Part shown: in pieces, positions 41,709 through 52,718 of the stretch
Numbering within the stretch: position 1 is the stretch's first letter
Layout of the letters: each line of letters opens with the position of its first letter
Assembly: GCF_030409635.1 (NCBI RefSeq)
Contig: NZ_JAUFQF010000004.1
Location: 1,894,241-1,958,240, forward strand
Source: Vibrio agarivorans
Lineage (GTDB): Bacteria; Pseudomonadota; Gammaproteobacteria; Enterobacterales; Vibrionaceae
Direction of reading: 5' to 3'
DNA length: 64,000 bases
Notes under the pieces: generated by a model
Told to the model about the DNA's origin: nothing
What the model saw: the letters and a program-made list of their open reading frames with translations, nothing else
Database searches by the model: none
Made by a program: the position numbers and the translations under genes

Positions 41709-42477
41709 ATGAAAGTTTGGAGTGTTGCAAACCAAAAAGGTGGGGTAGGTAAAACCACAACGACAATTACGCTTGCTGGCTTATTGGCCAAGCAAGGTAA
41801 GCGGGTATTGCTGGTAGATACGGACCCTCATGCATCATTGAGTTCTTATTTAGGTATTGATTCAGATGCGGTTACGAGCAGCTTATTTGACCTATTCCAA
41901 CTCAAATCTTTGAGTGAGGAAAGCGTTAAGCCTCTCGTGCATTCTACACCGATTGAAGGTATCGATATCGTTCCTGCGCACATGTCCTTGGCAACGCTTG
42001 ATCGAGTAATGGGCAATCGCAGCGGAATGGGGCTTATCTTAAAAAAAGGTCTTATGGCACTGCGTGGTCATTATGATCATGTCATCATTGATTGCCCGCC
42101 TATTTTAGGGGTGATGATGGTCAACGCGCTCGCAGCCAGTGATCGTATCTTGATTCCGGTTCAGACCGAATTCTTGGCAATGAAAGGCCTTGAGCGAATG
42201 GTCCGTACACTGAAAATCATGCAGAAGTCACGGACTAAACCGTTCAAGGTGACGATTGTTCCAACCATGTATGACAAGCGCACCAACGCTTCGCTGCAAA
42301 CACTAACTCAGCTCAAACGTGACTATCCATCGCAAGTATGGAGTTCCGCTATCCCTATCGACACTAAATTCCGAGACGCCAGTTTGAAACATTTACCTGT
42401 TTCCCATTTCGCGCCGGGAAGTCGTGGCGTGTTCGCCTATAAGCAGCTATTGCTTCACCTTGAAAGGTTAAGTATCG

Positions 42478-42485
<8 letters not shown>
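41709..42485 (+). CDS. parC: ParA-like ATPase ParC, positions chemotaxis arrays
   Basis: ParC recruits chemotaxis arrays to the old pole in vibrios and depends on HubP. It is a ParA/Soj-type ATPase: deviant Walker A NQKGGVGKTTTTITLAG, switch I LLVDTDPHASLSSYLG, Walker B HVIIDCPPILGVMM. The length is 258 aa. It lies between cheB and parP, as in V. cholerae. The stop overlaps the start of parP by 8 bases, so the partner proteins are made together. Confidence 0.93.
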
Positions 42486-43539
<1,054 letters not shown>

Positions 43540-43573
43540 AATTGCACTCAACGCTGTAAATAGAGGATAAGGT

Positions 43574-44068
43574 ATGTCTCAAGCGAATGAAATTGAAGTG
43601 AGAAAAGATCAAGCCAATGACGAAGTGCTTCAGTGGGTCACTTTTCAGCTAGAGGAAGAGACTTACGGCATCAATGTAATGCAAGTTCGTGAAGTATTGC
43701 GCTACACTGAAATTGCCCCAGTGCCGGGCGCGCCAAACTATGTGCTAGGTATTATTAACCTACGTGGCAACGTGGTAACGGTAATCGACACGCGCTCTCG
43801 CTTTGGTCTAATGGAAGGTGAAGTGACGGATAATACACGTATTATCGTCATTGAATCTGAGCGCCAAGTGATCGGTATTTTGGTTGATAGCGTGGCTGAA
43901 GTGGTTTACTTACGTTCGTCTGAAATTGATACAACACCAAGTGTGGGTACCGATGAAAGTGCCAAGTTCATTCAGGGTGTAAGCAACCGTGAAGGCAACC
44001 TATTGATCTTAGTTGATCTAAACAAACTGCTTTCTGAAGAAGAGTGGGATGAGATGGCTCATCTGTAA
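43574..44068 (+). CDS. cheW: Chemotaxis coupling protein CheW
   Basis: CheW links receptors to CheA in the array. The 164-aa protein has the family sequences WVTFQLEEETYGINVMQVRE, PGAPNYVLGIINLRGNVV and ILVDSVAEVV. GGATAAGG lies before the ATG. It follows parP by 34 bases and precedes fipA by 2 bases, so it belongs to the same operon. Confidence 0.96.
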   Translation: MSQANEIEVRKDQANDEVLQWVTFQLEEETYGINVMQVREVLRYTEIAPVPGAPNYVLGIINLRGNVVTVIDTRSRFGLMEGEVTDNTRIIVIESERQVIGILVDSVAEVVYLRSSEIDTTPSVGTDESAKFIQGVSNREGNLLILVDLNKLLSEEEWDEMAHL

Positions 44069-44070
44069 TC

Positions 44071-44562
44071 ATGACTGATTCGTTATTTTCTTTCCCTGTT
44101 ATTGCAGGCGCGATTATTGTTGTTTTTCTCTGTGCTATCGCAATGACGGCGCGAGTGAGCAAGGCTATTCGCTTACAGTCAGACTATCAACGGCAAAAGA
44201 GTCGTAAACTGGAGAAGGAGCTAGAAGCTACTTCTAAGCAACTTCTTGAAGTGCGTTCGGTTGTTATCGGTCTTGGACAGAAAGTGACAGAGCAGCAAGA
44301 CATTATTCAACATCTTCATGAACGTGTGTTAGAGCTTGAGCAAGCAGACACTGACAGCCGTCTCTATACTAGAGCTACGAAAATGGTTCAGTTGGGCGCA
44401 GAGCTTGATGAACTGATTCATGAATGTGAGCTACCAAAAGCGGAAGCCGAATTGATGATGTCTTTACAAAAGAAACTGGCGGGAAGAGAGTCGGTACCAC
44501 CGCTTGAAAGTAGTCCTGAAGAGCGATTGCGTCAAGGGCGGATTAGACCTACCCGAAAGTAG
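44071..44562 (+). CDS. fipA: DUF2802 membrane protein, FipA
   Basis: The 163-aa protein has one N-terminal membrane helix (VIAGAIIVVFLCAIAMTA), a coiled coil (about 30-95) and a C-terminal DUF2802 domain (DTDSRLYTRATKMVQLGAEL, LIHECELPKAEAELMMSL). Proteins of this type in V. parahaemolyticus, Pseudomonas putida and Shewanella are FipA, which acts with HubP/FimV and FlhF to set the polar flagellum. The assignment rests on domain and on location at the end of the flagellar/chemotaxis operon. Confidence 0.82.
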   Translation: MTDSLFSFPVIAGAIIVVFLCAIAMTARVSKAIRLQSDYQRQKSRKLEKELEATSKQLLEVRSVVIGLGQKVTEQQDIIQHLHERVLELEQADTDSRLYTRATKMVQLGAELDELIHECELPKAEAELMMSLQKKLAGRESVPPLESSPEERLRQGRIRPTRK

Positions 44563-44631
44563 TATATTTGTAACGAGTTTTGGTTTTTGTCTGTATAACT
44601 CTTTGAGCAATTACCAAAATATCAGATACTT

Positions 44632-44654
44632 AAGGAAGCTTCGGCTTCCTTTTT
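44632..44654 (+). terminator. Rho-independent terminator of the flagellar/chemotaxis operon
   Basis: AAGGAAGC and GCTTCCTT pair around a UUCG tetraloop, followed by T residues. Confidence 0.9.
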
Positions 44655-44742
44655 GTTTTTTAACATTTCTAAGAAGTCCGTCCATCGAGATCAGGTTCGC
44701 CTGTGCTACTATAACCGCTCTTAATCGTTGTATAGAAAACTC

Positions 44743-45369
44743 ATGCTAGAAGTAAACCAACTGACTGCAATTCGCGATGAACGCGTGCTGTTTGCCGGCC
44801 TTACGTTTAAGGTTTCACCAGGAGAGCTGGTGCAAATAGAAGGTCGTAACGGAACCGGGAAGACGACGCTTTTGCGAATTATTGCCGGGCTAGGCGATAG
44901 AGAGGAAGGGATGGTGAGTTGGAATCAATTTGCCGTTGAATCCGATCGCGAAGCTTTTCATCGAGATCTCCTGTTTCTTGGTCATCAGACAGGAGTTAAG
45001 CGTGAGTTGACCCCGTACGAAAACTTATCGTTTTATCAGGCCGTTCATGGTGAACGTAACGTCAACAAACAATCTCTCTACCAAGCATTAACCCAAGTGG
45101 GCTTGGCCGGGCGTGAAGACGTGCCAGTTGCGCAGCTTTCGGCAGGCCAACAACGTCGTGTTGCACTCGCGCGCTTGTGGCTGACGGATAAACCACTTTG
45201 GATCCTTGACGAGCCACTCACTGCGATTGATAAACAAGGTGTGAAAGTACTCGAACAGCTGTTTTTGCAGCATGTGGAAGCCGGGGGTATTGTCATACTC
45301 ACGACCCATCAGGATATGTTCAAAGATAGCGATAAGCTGAGAAAAATTAAACTTGGAGAGCGCTCATGA
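44743..45369 (+). CDS. ccmA: Heme exporter ATP-binding protein CcmA
   Basis: CcmA powers release of holo-CcmE in cytochrome c maturation. Walker A is [15 protein letters not shown], signature [16 protein letters not shown], Walker [13 protein letters not shown]. The start at 44743 ([14 protein letters not shown]) fits the family; an upstream ATG at 44728 adds five residues. The 208-aa protein overlaps ccmB by ATGA. Confidence 0.95.
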   Translation: MLEVNQLTAIRDERVLFAGLTFKVSPGELVQIEGRNGTGKTTLLRIIAGLGDREEGMVSWNQFAVESDREAFHRDLLFLGHQTGVKRELTPYENLSFYQAVHGERNVNKQSLYQALTQVGLAGREDVPVAQLSAGQQRRVALARLWLTDKPLWILDEPLTAIDKQGVKVLEQLFLQHVEAGGIVILTTHQDMFKDSDKLRKIKLGERS

Positions 45370-46034
45370 CCGCTGCCTTTCTCGCTATCATTAAACGAGA
45401 GCTATTGATCGCATTTCGACGCCAAGCGGATATTTTCAATCCGCTTTGGTTTTTTATTATCGTGATTACACTGTTCCCACTCAGTATCGGCCCAGAGCCC
45501 AACCTTCTTGCAAGAATATCTGCCGGTATTATTTGGGTGGCAGCACTGCTAGCGGCACTGTTGTCACTAGAGCGCTTATTCCGTGATGATTTCCAAGATG
45601 GTGCACTTGAGCAGATGATGTTGATGCCTACACCGTTGCCTGTTTTGGTTATAGCCAAAGTGGTTGCACACTGGCTGCTTACCGGGTTGCCGTTGCTTTT
45701 AATCAGTCCGTTACTTGGCATCCTGTTGTCGCTGGATTTTGATACATGGCTAGCAGTGGCGTTAACCCTAATTGTTGGTACCCCGACCTTGAGTTTCATA
45801 GGGGCAATTGGTGTAGCATTAACGGTTGGATTGCAAAAGGGCGGCGTGTTGCTCAGCCTGTTGGTTTTACCTTTGTATATCCCTGTTTTGATTTTTGCGA
45901 CATCGGCAATTGATGCGGCATCCCTCGGAGTTGCGTATAACGGTCAGTTAGCGATTTTGCTTGCGATGCTGGTGGGCACGGTCACTTTGACGCCTTTTGC
46001 GATCAGTGCCTCATTAAGAGTCAGTGTTAACTAA
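45366..46034 (+). CDS. ccmB: Heme exporter membrane protein CcmB
   Basis: CcmB is the membrane partner of CcmA in the CcmABCD complex. It has 222 aa with about six membrane helices and family sequences such as [35 protein letters not shown] and [14 protein letters not shown]. It overlaps ccmA by 4 bases; a 102-base gap precedes ccmC. Confidence 0.95.
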   Translation: MTAAFLAIIKRELLIAFRRQADIFNPLWFFIIVITLFPLSIGPEPNLLARISAGIIWVAALLAALLSLERLFRDDFQDGALEQMMLMPTPLPVLVIAKVVAHWLLTGLPLLLISPLLGILLSLDFDTWLAVALTLIVGTPTLSFIGAIGVALTVGLQKGGVLLSLLVLPLYIPVLIFATSAIDAASLGVAYNGQLAILLAMLVGTVTLTPFAISASLRVSVN

Positions 46035-46136
46035 CAGTTTATTTAACTATTTCACTGATAGGTTATTTTGAGCACGTTGTTTGTGCTTTTTATCCTAAAA
46101 TCAGTGTATTAAGCCTGTAAAGAGTGAGAATAACAA

Positions 46137-46874
46137 ATGTGGAAATGGCTCCATCCCTATGCCAAAGCTGAAACCACCTATCAATTATGCGGAAAATTGC
46201 TGCCTTGGTTTGCAATTTTATCTGTGTTAACCCTGTCTATAGGGACAGTGTGGGGACTTGCGTTCGCGCCAGCAGATTATCAGCAAGGGGATAGCTTCAG
46301 AATTATTTACATTCACGTTCCGTCGGCAATTTGGTCGATGGGTGTTTATATGTCGATGGCAATCGCAGCCTTTATTGGGCTGGTTTGGCAACTGAAACTG
46401 TCTAACATGGCCGCTGCGGCTATGGCACCTATCGGCGCTGTCTATACCTTTATCGCGCTGCTTACTGGTGCTGTTTGGGGTAAACCGATGTGGGGTGCCT
46501 GGTGGGTATGGGATGCTCGTTTGACGTCAGAACTGATCCTGCTGTTTTTATATTTGGGTGTAATAGCCCTATACCATGCATTTGATGATCAAAAAACGGC
46601 ATCGAAAGCGGCAGGTATTTTGGCTATTGTTGGTGTGATCAACCTGCCAATTATTCACTTTTCAGTAGAGTGGTGGAACACCTTGCACCAAGGCGCAACG
46701 ATTACCAAATTTGCAAAGCCATCAATCTCCAATGATATGTTGTGGCCTCTATTGCTCAATATTTTGGGTTTTGCGTTCTTCTTTGCAACGGTGACCATGA
46801 TTCGCTTGCGCAACGAAATTATTGATAAAGAGAGCCACCGCCCTTGGGTTGTGGCTTTAGCAACCAAGAAATAG
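46137..46874 (+). CDS. ccmC: Heme handling protein CcmC
   Basis: CcmC loads heme onto CcmE in the periplasm. Its tryptophan-rich WWD motif is in WGKPMWGAWWVWDARLTSEL, flanked by conserved histidines (YIHVPSAIWSM, FSVEWWNTLHQG). It has 245 aa and six membrane helices. Confidence 0.96.
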   Translation: MWKWLHPYAKAETTYQLCGKLLPWFAILSVLTLSIGTVWGLAFAPADYQQGDSFRIIYIHVPSAIWSMGVYMSMAIAAFIGLVWQLKLSNMAAAAMAPIGAVYTFIALLTGAVWGKPMWGAWWVWDARLTSELILLFLYLGVIALYHAFDDQKTASKAAGILAIVGVINLPIIHFSVEWWNTLHQGATITKFAKPSISNDMLWPLLLNILGFAFFFATVTMIRLRNEIIDKESHRPWVVALATKK

Positions 46875-46883
46875 GAGCCCATC

Positions 46884-47090
46884 ATGCACTTTGAATCTAT
46901 GAGTGATTTTTTCGCAATGGGCGGCTACGCCAGTTATGTATGGAGCGCGTTCGGTATTACGTTTGCGTCCATGATTATTTTGTTAATCATGAGTATTCGT
47001 CAAGGCAATGCATTGCTCGGTAATGTCAGTGCCAAGGTTGAGCGTCAAGCCCGTATTGATGCTGCAAAAGATTTAGAAAATACGCTTTAA
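46884..47090 (+). CDS. ccmD: Heme exporter protein CcmD
   Basis: CcmD is a small single-span protein that helps release holo-CcmE from CcmABC. The 68-aa sequence has [18 protein letters not shown] at its N-terminus and a charged tail, both typical. It lies between ccmC and ccmE. Confidence 0.92.
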   Translation: MHFESMSDFFAMGGYASYVWSAFGITFASMIILLIMSIRQGNALLGNVSAKVERQARIDAAKDLENTL

Positions 47091-47106
47091 GTTAGGAGAC
47101 GGAAAA

Positions 47107-47586
47107 GTGAACCCAAGACGTAAAAAAAGGCTTGGTGTTATCTCAGCAATATTTGTTGGTATGGCATTGACTGTTGGTCTGGTTATTTACGCCCTGAATC
47201 AGAACATGGACCTGTTTTATACACCAACGGAACTGGTGAACGGCAAGGGTGGTGTAAAACCTGAGGTAGGTCAGCGCCTGCGCATCGGGGGTATGGTTGT
47301 AGAAGGTTCAGTATCACGCGATCCTAACTCATTGCGAGTAAGCTTCGATCTGCATGATATTGGCCCGAAAGTGACCATCGTTTACGACGGTATTTTGCCT
47401 GACTTATTCCGTGAAGGTCAGGGTATTGTTGCTCAGGGCGTATTACTTGATGCCACCACGATTGAAGCATTCGAAGTACTTGCGAAGCATGATGAAGAAT
47501 ACATGCCACCTGAAGTAGCAGAGGCAATGCAGAAAACTCATGAGCCATTGCAGTACACCAAAGATCAAAAACAAGGAAGCTTGTAA
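47107..47586 (+). CDS. ccmE: Heme chaperone CcmE
   Basis: CcmE carries heme through a covalent bond to a histidine, here in [17 protein letters not shown]. It has an N-terminal membrane anchor and a beta-barrel OB-like domain (159 aa). The start is GTG at 47107, with AGGAG upstream. The stop shares one base with the ccmF start (TAATG). Confidence 0.95.
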   Translation: MNPRRKKRLGVISAIFVGMALTVGLVIYALNQNMDLFYTPTELVNGKGGVKPEVGQRLRIGGMVVEGSVSRDPNSLRVSFDLHDIGPKVTIVYDGILPDLFREGQGIVAQGVLLDATTIEAFEVLAKHDEEYMPPEVAEAMQKTHEPLQYTKDQKQGSL

Positions 47587-49544
47587 TGATTGTTGAAGTT
47601 GGGCATTTTGCCCTCGTCATTTCATTAGCTTTTGCTGTGTTGTTGAGCGTTTTGCCTTTGATTGGCGCATCACGCAACAGCACAATGCTAATGAATAGTG
47701 CACGTCCATTGTCGTGGGGCATGTTTATCATGCTCCTGATCTCTTTCGTAATCCTATGTTGGGCGTTCTATACCAATGACTTCACTGTTCAATATGTGGC
47801 GAACAACTCAAATACCAAATTACCGTGGTATTACCGTATTACAGCGGTTTGGGGAGCGCACGAAGGTTCACTGCTGTTATGGGTGTTAATTCAAGCTGCT
47901 TGGACTGTCGCCGTTGCCTCATTTAGCCGAGGTATGCCGCAAGAGTCAGTAGCACGGGTATTAGCGATCATGGGATTGATCACGGTAGGTTTCCTACTGT
48001 TCATCATCTTAACCTCGAACCCATTTGATCGAACTCTACCCTTCTTCCCTGTTGACGGGCGAGACTTGAACCCACTGTTGCAAGACCCAGGATTGATCGT
48101 ACACCCTCCGATGCTTTACATGGGCTATGTGGGCTTCTCGGTGGCGTTCTCTTTTGCTATTGCATCTTTAATGACTGGCCGCTTGGATACAGCCTGGGCG
48201 CGTTGGTCACGTCCATGGACAACGGCAGCTTGGTTATTCCTAACACTTGGTATCGCACTAGGTTCGTGGTGGGCTTACTATGAGCTTGGCTGGGGTGGCT
48301 GGTGGTTCTGGGATCCAGTAGAAAACGCGTCATTCATGCCATGGCTAGCAGGTACTGCGTTAATGCACTCGTTAGCTGTTACAGAAAAACGTGGGACGTT
48401 TAAAGCGTGGACCGTACTCCTAGCTATTTTGGCATTTTCATTAAGTCTGTTGGGTACGTTCCTTGTGCGCTCAGGTATCTTGGTATCGGTTCATGCTTTC
48501 GCATCCGACCCATCTCGCGGCATGTTTATTCTGGGCTTCTTGGTTGTGGTTATCGGTGGCTCGCTGCTGCTGTTCGCTTTGAAAGGCGCGTCGGTAAGGG
48601 TACGTGGCAGCTTCGACCTTGTTTCTCGTGAAAATGCGCTCTTGGCCAACAATATTATCTTGATGGCGGCACTGGTCGTTGTGTTGGTTGGTACACTGCT
48701 GCCGCTTGTGCATAAACAGATCGGCTTGGGTTCTGTGTCAATTGGTGCGCCTTTCTTTGATATGCTGTTTGCCTGGTTAATGATGCCGTTTGCCTTTGTT
48801 TTAGGTATCGGTCCATTGCTGCGTTGGAAGCGTGACAATCTAGGTAAATTGCTTAAACCTATGGTTGGTTCTGGTGTCGCCTCTATCGTACTCGGTGCGG
48901 TATTTGTTGTGCTGTTTGCTGATTTCTTTGACACCATGGCCTACATCGGTTGGATCATGGCGTTGTGGATCATCTTCATGCATAGCTATGAACTCTATCA
49001 GCGTGCAACGCATCGTCACCCATTCTTAGAAGGCGTGATGAAACTGCAACGCAGTCATTGGGCGATGATGTTAGGTCATATCGGCCTAGCAGTGAGTGTG
49101 ATTGGTATTGCAATGGTGCAGAATTACAGTATCGAACGCGATGTGCGTCTTGCTCCGGGTGAGCACTATGAAATTAAGGGATACGATTTCTACTTTAAGC
49201 AGTTACGTGATAACGATGGCCCGAACTACGATGGCTATATTGCTGATTTTGAGATCATTCGCGATGGCAAAGTGTTAAATACGCTGCATGCTGAAAAACG
49301 TTTCTACAAAACTGCTCGTTCAATGATGACCGAGGCAGCGATTGATCGCGGCATTACCCGTGACTTGTATGTTGCGATGGGTGAACGTCTGGATGATAAC
49401 GTGTCTTGGGCCGTTCGTCTGTATTACAAGCCATTCGTTCGCTGGATTTGGGCTGGCTCTCTTTTGATGGCGATTGGTGGTGCGGTATCGATCAGCGATA
49501 AACGCTATCGCTTCCGTAAAAAGGGCAGCACGCAGGAGGCGTAA
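47586..49544 (+). CDS. ccmF: Heme lyase subunit CcmF
   Basis: CcmF, with CcmH and CcmI, joins heme to apocytochrome c. The 652-aa protein has about 15 membrane helices and the WWD motif in GWGGWWFWDPVENASFMPWL, with conserved histidines around it (VWGAHEGSLLLW, LIVHPPMLYMGYVG). It is coupled to ccmE by a one-base overlap. Confidence 0.97.
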   Translation: MIVEVGHFALVISLAFAVLLSVLPLIGASRNSTMLMNSARPLSWGMFIMLLISFVILCWAFYTNDFTVQYVANNSNTKLPWYYRITAVWGAHEGSLLLWVLIQAAWTVAVASFSRGMPQESVARVLAIMGLITVGFLLFIILTSNPFDRTLPFFPVDGRDLNPLLQDPGLIVHPPMLYMGYVGFSVAFSFAIASLMTGRLDTAWARWSRPWTTAAWLFLTLGIALGSWWAYYELGWGGWWFWDPVENASFMPWLAGTALMHSLAVTEKRGTFKAWTVLLAILAFSLSLLGTFLVRSGILVSVHAFASDPSRGMFILGFLVVVIGGSLLLFALKGASVRVRGSFDLVSRENALLANNIILMAALVVVLVGTLLPLVHKQIGLGSVSIGAPFFDMLFAWLMMPFAFVLGIGPLLRWKRDNLGKLLKPMVGSGVASIVLGAVFVVLFADFFDTMAYIGWIMALWIIFMHSYELYQRATHRHPFLEGVMKLQRSHWAMMLGHIGLAVSVIGIAMVQNYSIERDVRLAPGEHYEIKGYDFYFKQLRDNDGPNYDGYIADFEIIRDGKVLNTLHAEKRFYKTARSMMTEAAIDRGITRDLYVAMGERLDDNVSWAVRLYYKPFVRWIWAGSLLMAIGGAVSISDKRYRFRKKGSTQEA

Positions 49545-49546
49545 TT

Positions 49547-50098
49547 ATGAACAAGAAAATTCTATTTATCCCTCTTGCGGCCTTTATGGCGCTTGTCGCG
49601 GTGTTCTTCGTTCAGCTAGTAAAGAACGCTGGTGGTGACGATCCGACAAAGCTCGAATCAGTGCTAGTGGGTAAAGTCGTACCTGAATTTCACCTCGAAG
49701 ACCTTGTCCAAGAGGGTAAGCAGTACGACCAATCTATTTTTGTTGGTGAACCACTGCTACTCAACGTGTGGGCAACCTGGTGTCCTACCTGTTACGCCGA
49801 GCATACATTTTTGAATGAGCTGTCGGAAAAAGGGGTTAAGATCATTGGTCTTAACTACAAAGATGACCGAAACAAAGCGATTGGTTGGTTACGTGATTTG
49901 GGCAACCCTTACATGATCAGCCTGTTTGATGGCCGTGGCATGCTAGGCCTTGACCTTGGCGTGTATGGTGCGCCAGAAACCTTCCTTATTGATGCTGATG
50001 GTGTGATTCGCTATCGCCATGTTGGTGATGTTAACGCACGCAACTGGCAAGAGAAGTTGGAGCCAATGTACCAACAGATGCTCGAGGAGGCTCAATAA
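49547..50098 (+). CDS. ccmG: Thiol:disulfide interchange protein CcmG (DsbE)
   Basis: CcmG is a membrane-anchored thioredoxin-like protein that reduces apocytochrome or CcmH thiols. The active site is NVWATWCPTCYAEHTFL. An N-terminal anchor helix (ILFIPLAAFMALVAVFFVQL) and 183 aa fit the family. The stop TAATG shares a base with ccmH. Confidence 0.95.
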   Translation: MNKKILFIPLAAFMALVAVFFVQLVKNAGGDDPTKLESVLVGKVVPEFHLEDLVQEGKQYDQSIFVGEPLLLNVWATWCPTCYAEHTFLNELSEKGVKIIGLNYKDDRNKAIGWLRDLGNPYMISLFDGRGMLGLDLGVYGAPETFLIDADGVIRYRHVGDVNARNWQEKLEPMYQQMLEEAQ

Positions 50099-50580
50099 TG
50101 ATCCGCAAATGGTTATTTGGTGTTGTAGCCACGCTGATGGTGTCATTCTCTGCCCTTGCGGCGATTCAGGTGTATGAATTTGAAGACCCAAAGCAAGAGG
50201 CTCAGTTTAAAGAACTTGGCCACACCTTACGCTGCCCAAAGTGTCAGAACAATACGATCAGCGATTCAAACGCTGAGTTGGCGCAAGATCTTCGCCATAA
50301 AGTGTATGAAATGACAAAAGAGGGCAAATCGAAGCAAGAGATTGTTGATTATATGATTGCCCGTTACGGGAATTTTGTGACTTACAATCCGCCTCTCACT
50401 CCAGCGACGGCTATTTTGTGGGTTGGCCCGTTTGCTGTTATTGCTTTAGGGCTGTTTTTGATGGTGATGAGAAGTCGTAAGAAGCCAGCAAAAGCAACAA
50501 ACAAGTCAGACTGGGACGAAGACAAAGAAGCACGTTTAAAAGCGTTACTTGAAGAAGAGAACAACGGAGATAAATCATGA
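50098..50580 (+). CDS. ccmH: Cytochrome c maturation protein CcmH (short N-terminal form)
   Basis: CcmH handles apocytochrome thiols for heme ligation. It has a signal sequence, the redox motif LRCPKCQNNTISDSNAELAQ and a C-terminal membrane helix (LWVGPFAVIALGLFLMVM), in 160 aa. The TPR part, fused in E. coli CcmH, is the separate downstream gene ccmI. The end overlaps ccmI by ATGA. Confidence 0.95.
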   Translation: MIRKWLFGVVATLMVSFSALAAIQVYEFEDPKQEAQFKELGHTLRCPKCQNNTISDSNAELAQDLRHKVYEMTKEGKSKQEIVDYMIARYGNFVTYNPPLTPATAILWVGPFAVIALGLFLMVMRSRKKPAKATNKSDWDEDKEARLKALLEEENNGDKS

Positions 50581-51794
50581 CGTTATTTTGGGTAGCTTCG
50601 GTTGTTCTACTCGTCTTTTCCACATTGCTGGTCATTTTGCCTGCGATTAACCGCAAGAAAAACCAAGACGAAGCATTACGAGATGAGCTTAATAAGGCGT
50701 TTTATAAAGACCGCTTAGCCGAGCTTGAAGAGGAAACCGATGAGGGTCTTGTTGACAACCAAAATGAGTTAATCGCCGACCTGAAACAGTCTCTACTTGA
50801 TGATATTCCTGGTGATGCTCAAGAGCAAAAGAGTCAAGACATTAACCCTTGGGCCGTGTTTGTTCCTTCAGTGATTGTCCTGCTTGTCATCAGCTTTGGT
50901 GTCTACTACAAGTTTGGCGCTGCACAACAGGTGAAAGAGTGGCAAGAGGTGACAGCGAACCTGCCAGAACTATCGAGAAAGTTGATGGCGCCAGAAGGTG
51001 TGCAGCTCACTGATGACGAAATGCGCGATCTTACGTTAGCTTTGCGCACTCGCTTACACTATCAGCCAGATGACTCGACGGGATGGTTACTGCTTGGTCG
51101 AATCGGCCTAGCAAATCGTGATGTAGAAACCTCAATCGGGGCAATGAAGAAAGCGTTTCGTTTAGAGCCAGATAACGATGACGTTAAACTCGGTTATGCT
51201 CAAGCACTGATGTTATCTCAAGACGACATGGACCAAGAGACAGCGCGTGTTCTACTCGCTGAATTGATGCAGCAAGAGTATGTTGATTTGCGTGTTGTGT
51301 CTCTGATGGCTTTTGATGCTTTTGAGCGTCAAGATTTCCCATCAGCGATTAAGTATTGGCGCATTATGCAGCAGATGATTGGCCCTGATGATCATCGCTA
51401 CGAAATGCTTGAGCGTAGTATCGAAAGCGCAGCGATTCAGATGGGTGACAATGTTGCACCGGGTAGAACCGTCGCCGTTACGATTTCCGTGGCCGAAAAT
51501 GTACAAATTGACCCGAATGCACAAATCATTGTTTCGGTGCATCCAGCCGACGGCTCTGCAATGCCCGTTGCGGCTGCTCGCTATCCGCTCGGGGCGTTTC
51601 CTCGCACCGTCGTGTTAGACGATGGCAACAGCATGATGGAAGCGCGCAAGCTCACTGACCTTGAACAACTGATGGTACGTGTACGTATTGACGCTGATGG
51701 CAATGTCGGAACTCGAGATGGAGATTGGTTTGGTGAAAGCCAAGTCGTCGACTTTGGCGAGCCGGTTGAAGTCGAAATCAGCCAACAATATTAA
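50577..51794 (+). CDS. ccmI: Cytochrome c biogenesis protein CcmI (TPR)
   Basis: CcmI binds the C-terminus of apocytochrome c and brings it to CcmFH. It has two N-terminal membrane helices (LFWVASVVLLVFSTLLVILP and VFVPSVIVLLVISFGVYY), TPR repeats (STGWLLLGRIGLANRDVETS, DVKLGYAQALMLSQDDM) and a C-terminal beta domain. Its 405 aa equal the C-terminal half of E. coli CcmH. It is the last gene of the operon. Confidence 0.93.
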   Translation: MTLFWVASVVLLVFSTLLVILPAINRKKNQDEALRDELNKAFYKDRLAELEEETDEGLVDNQNELIADLKQSLLDDIPGDAQEQKSQDINPWAVFVPSVIVLLVISFGVYYKFGAAQQVKEWQEVTANLPELSRKLMAPEGVQLTDDEMRDLTLALRTRLHYQPDDSTGWLLLGRIGLANRDVETSIGAMKKAFRLEPDNDDVKLGYAQALMLSQDDMDQETARVLLAELMQQEYVDLRVVSLMAFDAFERQDFPSAIKYWRIMQQMIGPDDHRYEMLERSIESAAIQMGDNVAPGRTVAVTISVAENVQIDPNAQIIVSVHPADGSAMPVAAARYPLGAFPRTVVLDDGNSMMEARKLTDLEQLMVRVRIDADGNVGTRDGDWFGESQVVDFGEPVEVEISQQY

Positions 51795-51801
51795 AGTTAG
51801 G

Positions 51802-51827
51802 AACGCGCTCAATTGAGCGCGTTTTTT
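51802..51827 (+). terminator. Rho-independent terminator of the ccm operon
   Basis: AACGCGCTCAA and TTGAGCGCGTT form a perfect palindrome, followed by T residues; the central AATT forms the loop. Confidence 0.9.
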
Positions 51828-51884
51828 TATTTCCTTTATCTTATACCACCTATACTTATTCCATAACCACGCTAGGAAGCCGAT

Positions 51885-52631
51885 ATGGAATTAAAGACAT
51901 CTGCAGTAATATCGACTCTGCTTTTATCCTTTCTACTCACCGCATGTAGCTCAACACCACAATCTGACTCTGCGGATGTGAACGACCCGCTAGAGGGGTT
52001 CAACCGAGTGATGTGGGAGATTAATTATGACTACCTCGATCCCTATTTTGTTCGTCCAGTCTCACTAGGCTATGTAAATTATGTACCCACACCTGTGCGT
52101 AGCGGTATCGCCAACTTTCTCGCCAATCTGGATGAGCCACACAGCATGATCAACAACTTGTTAATGGGAAACGGCGAAAAGGCGGTGACGCACTTTACAC
52201 GCTTTTTTATTAACACAACGCTAGGTATTGGTGGGCTATTTGATATCGCCTCAGAGGCCGATATCACAAAATATGAAGAGAAGACTTTGGGTGATGCAGT
52301 CGGTCACTATGGCGTTGGTAATGGTCCCTATGTGATGGTACCCGCTTATGGCCCATGGACATTGCGTGAAACCTTCGATTTTGCCGATGGATTTTATGTA
52401 CCTTTGTCATATCTAAACTTCTGGGCGGGGCTCGGAAAGTGGGCACTTGAAGGCATGGAAACTCGTGCAGCGTTAGTATCGCAGGAAGCGACGCTAGAGC
52501 GCTCTCCTGACCCTTATTCACTCACTCGCGATGTTTACCTGCAGCGCAGAGATTATACTGCGGAAATTGAGCGCACACAGGTGGGTGAGTTGGATGAAGA
52601 CGAATTGGATGGGTATTTGGATGAGTTTTGA
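51885..52631 (+). CDS. mlaA: Outer-membrane lipoprotein MlaA (VacJ)
   Basis: MlaA takes misplaced phospholipids from the outer leaflet of the outer membrane and passes them to the Mla system. A lipoprotein signal ends in the lipobox LLTAC (Cys about 21). The family core includes DPLEGFNRVMWEINYDYLDP, LDEPHSMINNLLMGN and GNGPYVMVPAYGPWTLRETF. It has 248 aa and its own upstream region, and ends near a purine-rich tract facing fadL. Confidence 0.95.
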   Translation: MELKTSAVISTLLLSFLLTACSSTPQSDSADVNDPLEGFNRVMWEINYDYLDPYFVRPVSLGYVNYVPTPVRSGIANFLANLDEPHSMINNLLMGNGEKAVTHFTRFFINTTLGIGGLFDIASEADITKYEEKTLGDAVGHYGVGNGPYVMVPAYGPWTLRETFDFADGFYVPLSYLNFWAGLGKWALEGMETRAALVSQEATLERSPDPYSLTRDVYLQRRDYTAEIERTQVGELDEDELDGYLDEF

Positions 52632-52686
52632 GAGTGGGGAAGGGTGAAAAGAAGGAAGAAGGGTAGAGGTTGAAGGGGGAAGAAGA

Positions 52687-52701
52687 GGAGCCTTTGGCTC
52701 C
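52687..52701 (-). terminator. Possible terminator of fadL
   Basis: GGAGCC and GGCTCC pair around three bases. On the minus strand it is followed by a pyrimidine run rather than a clean T run, so strength is uncertain. Confidence 0.45.
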
Positions 52702-52718
52702 CCTGTCGATTTTATGGC

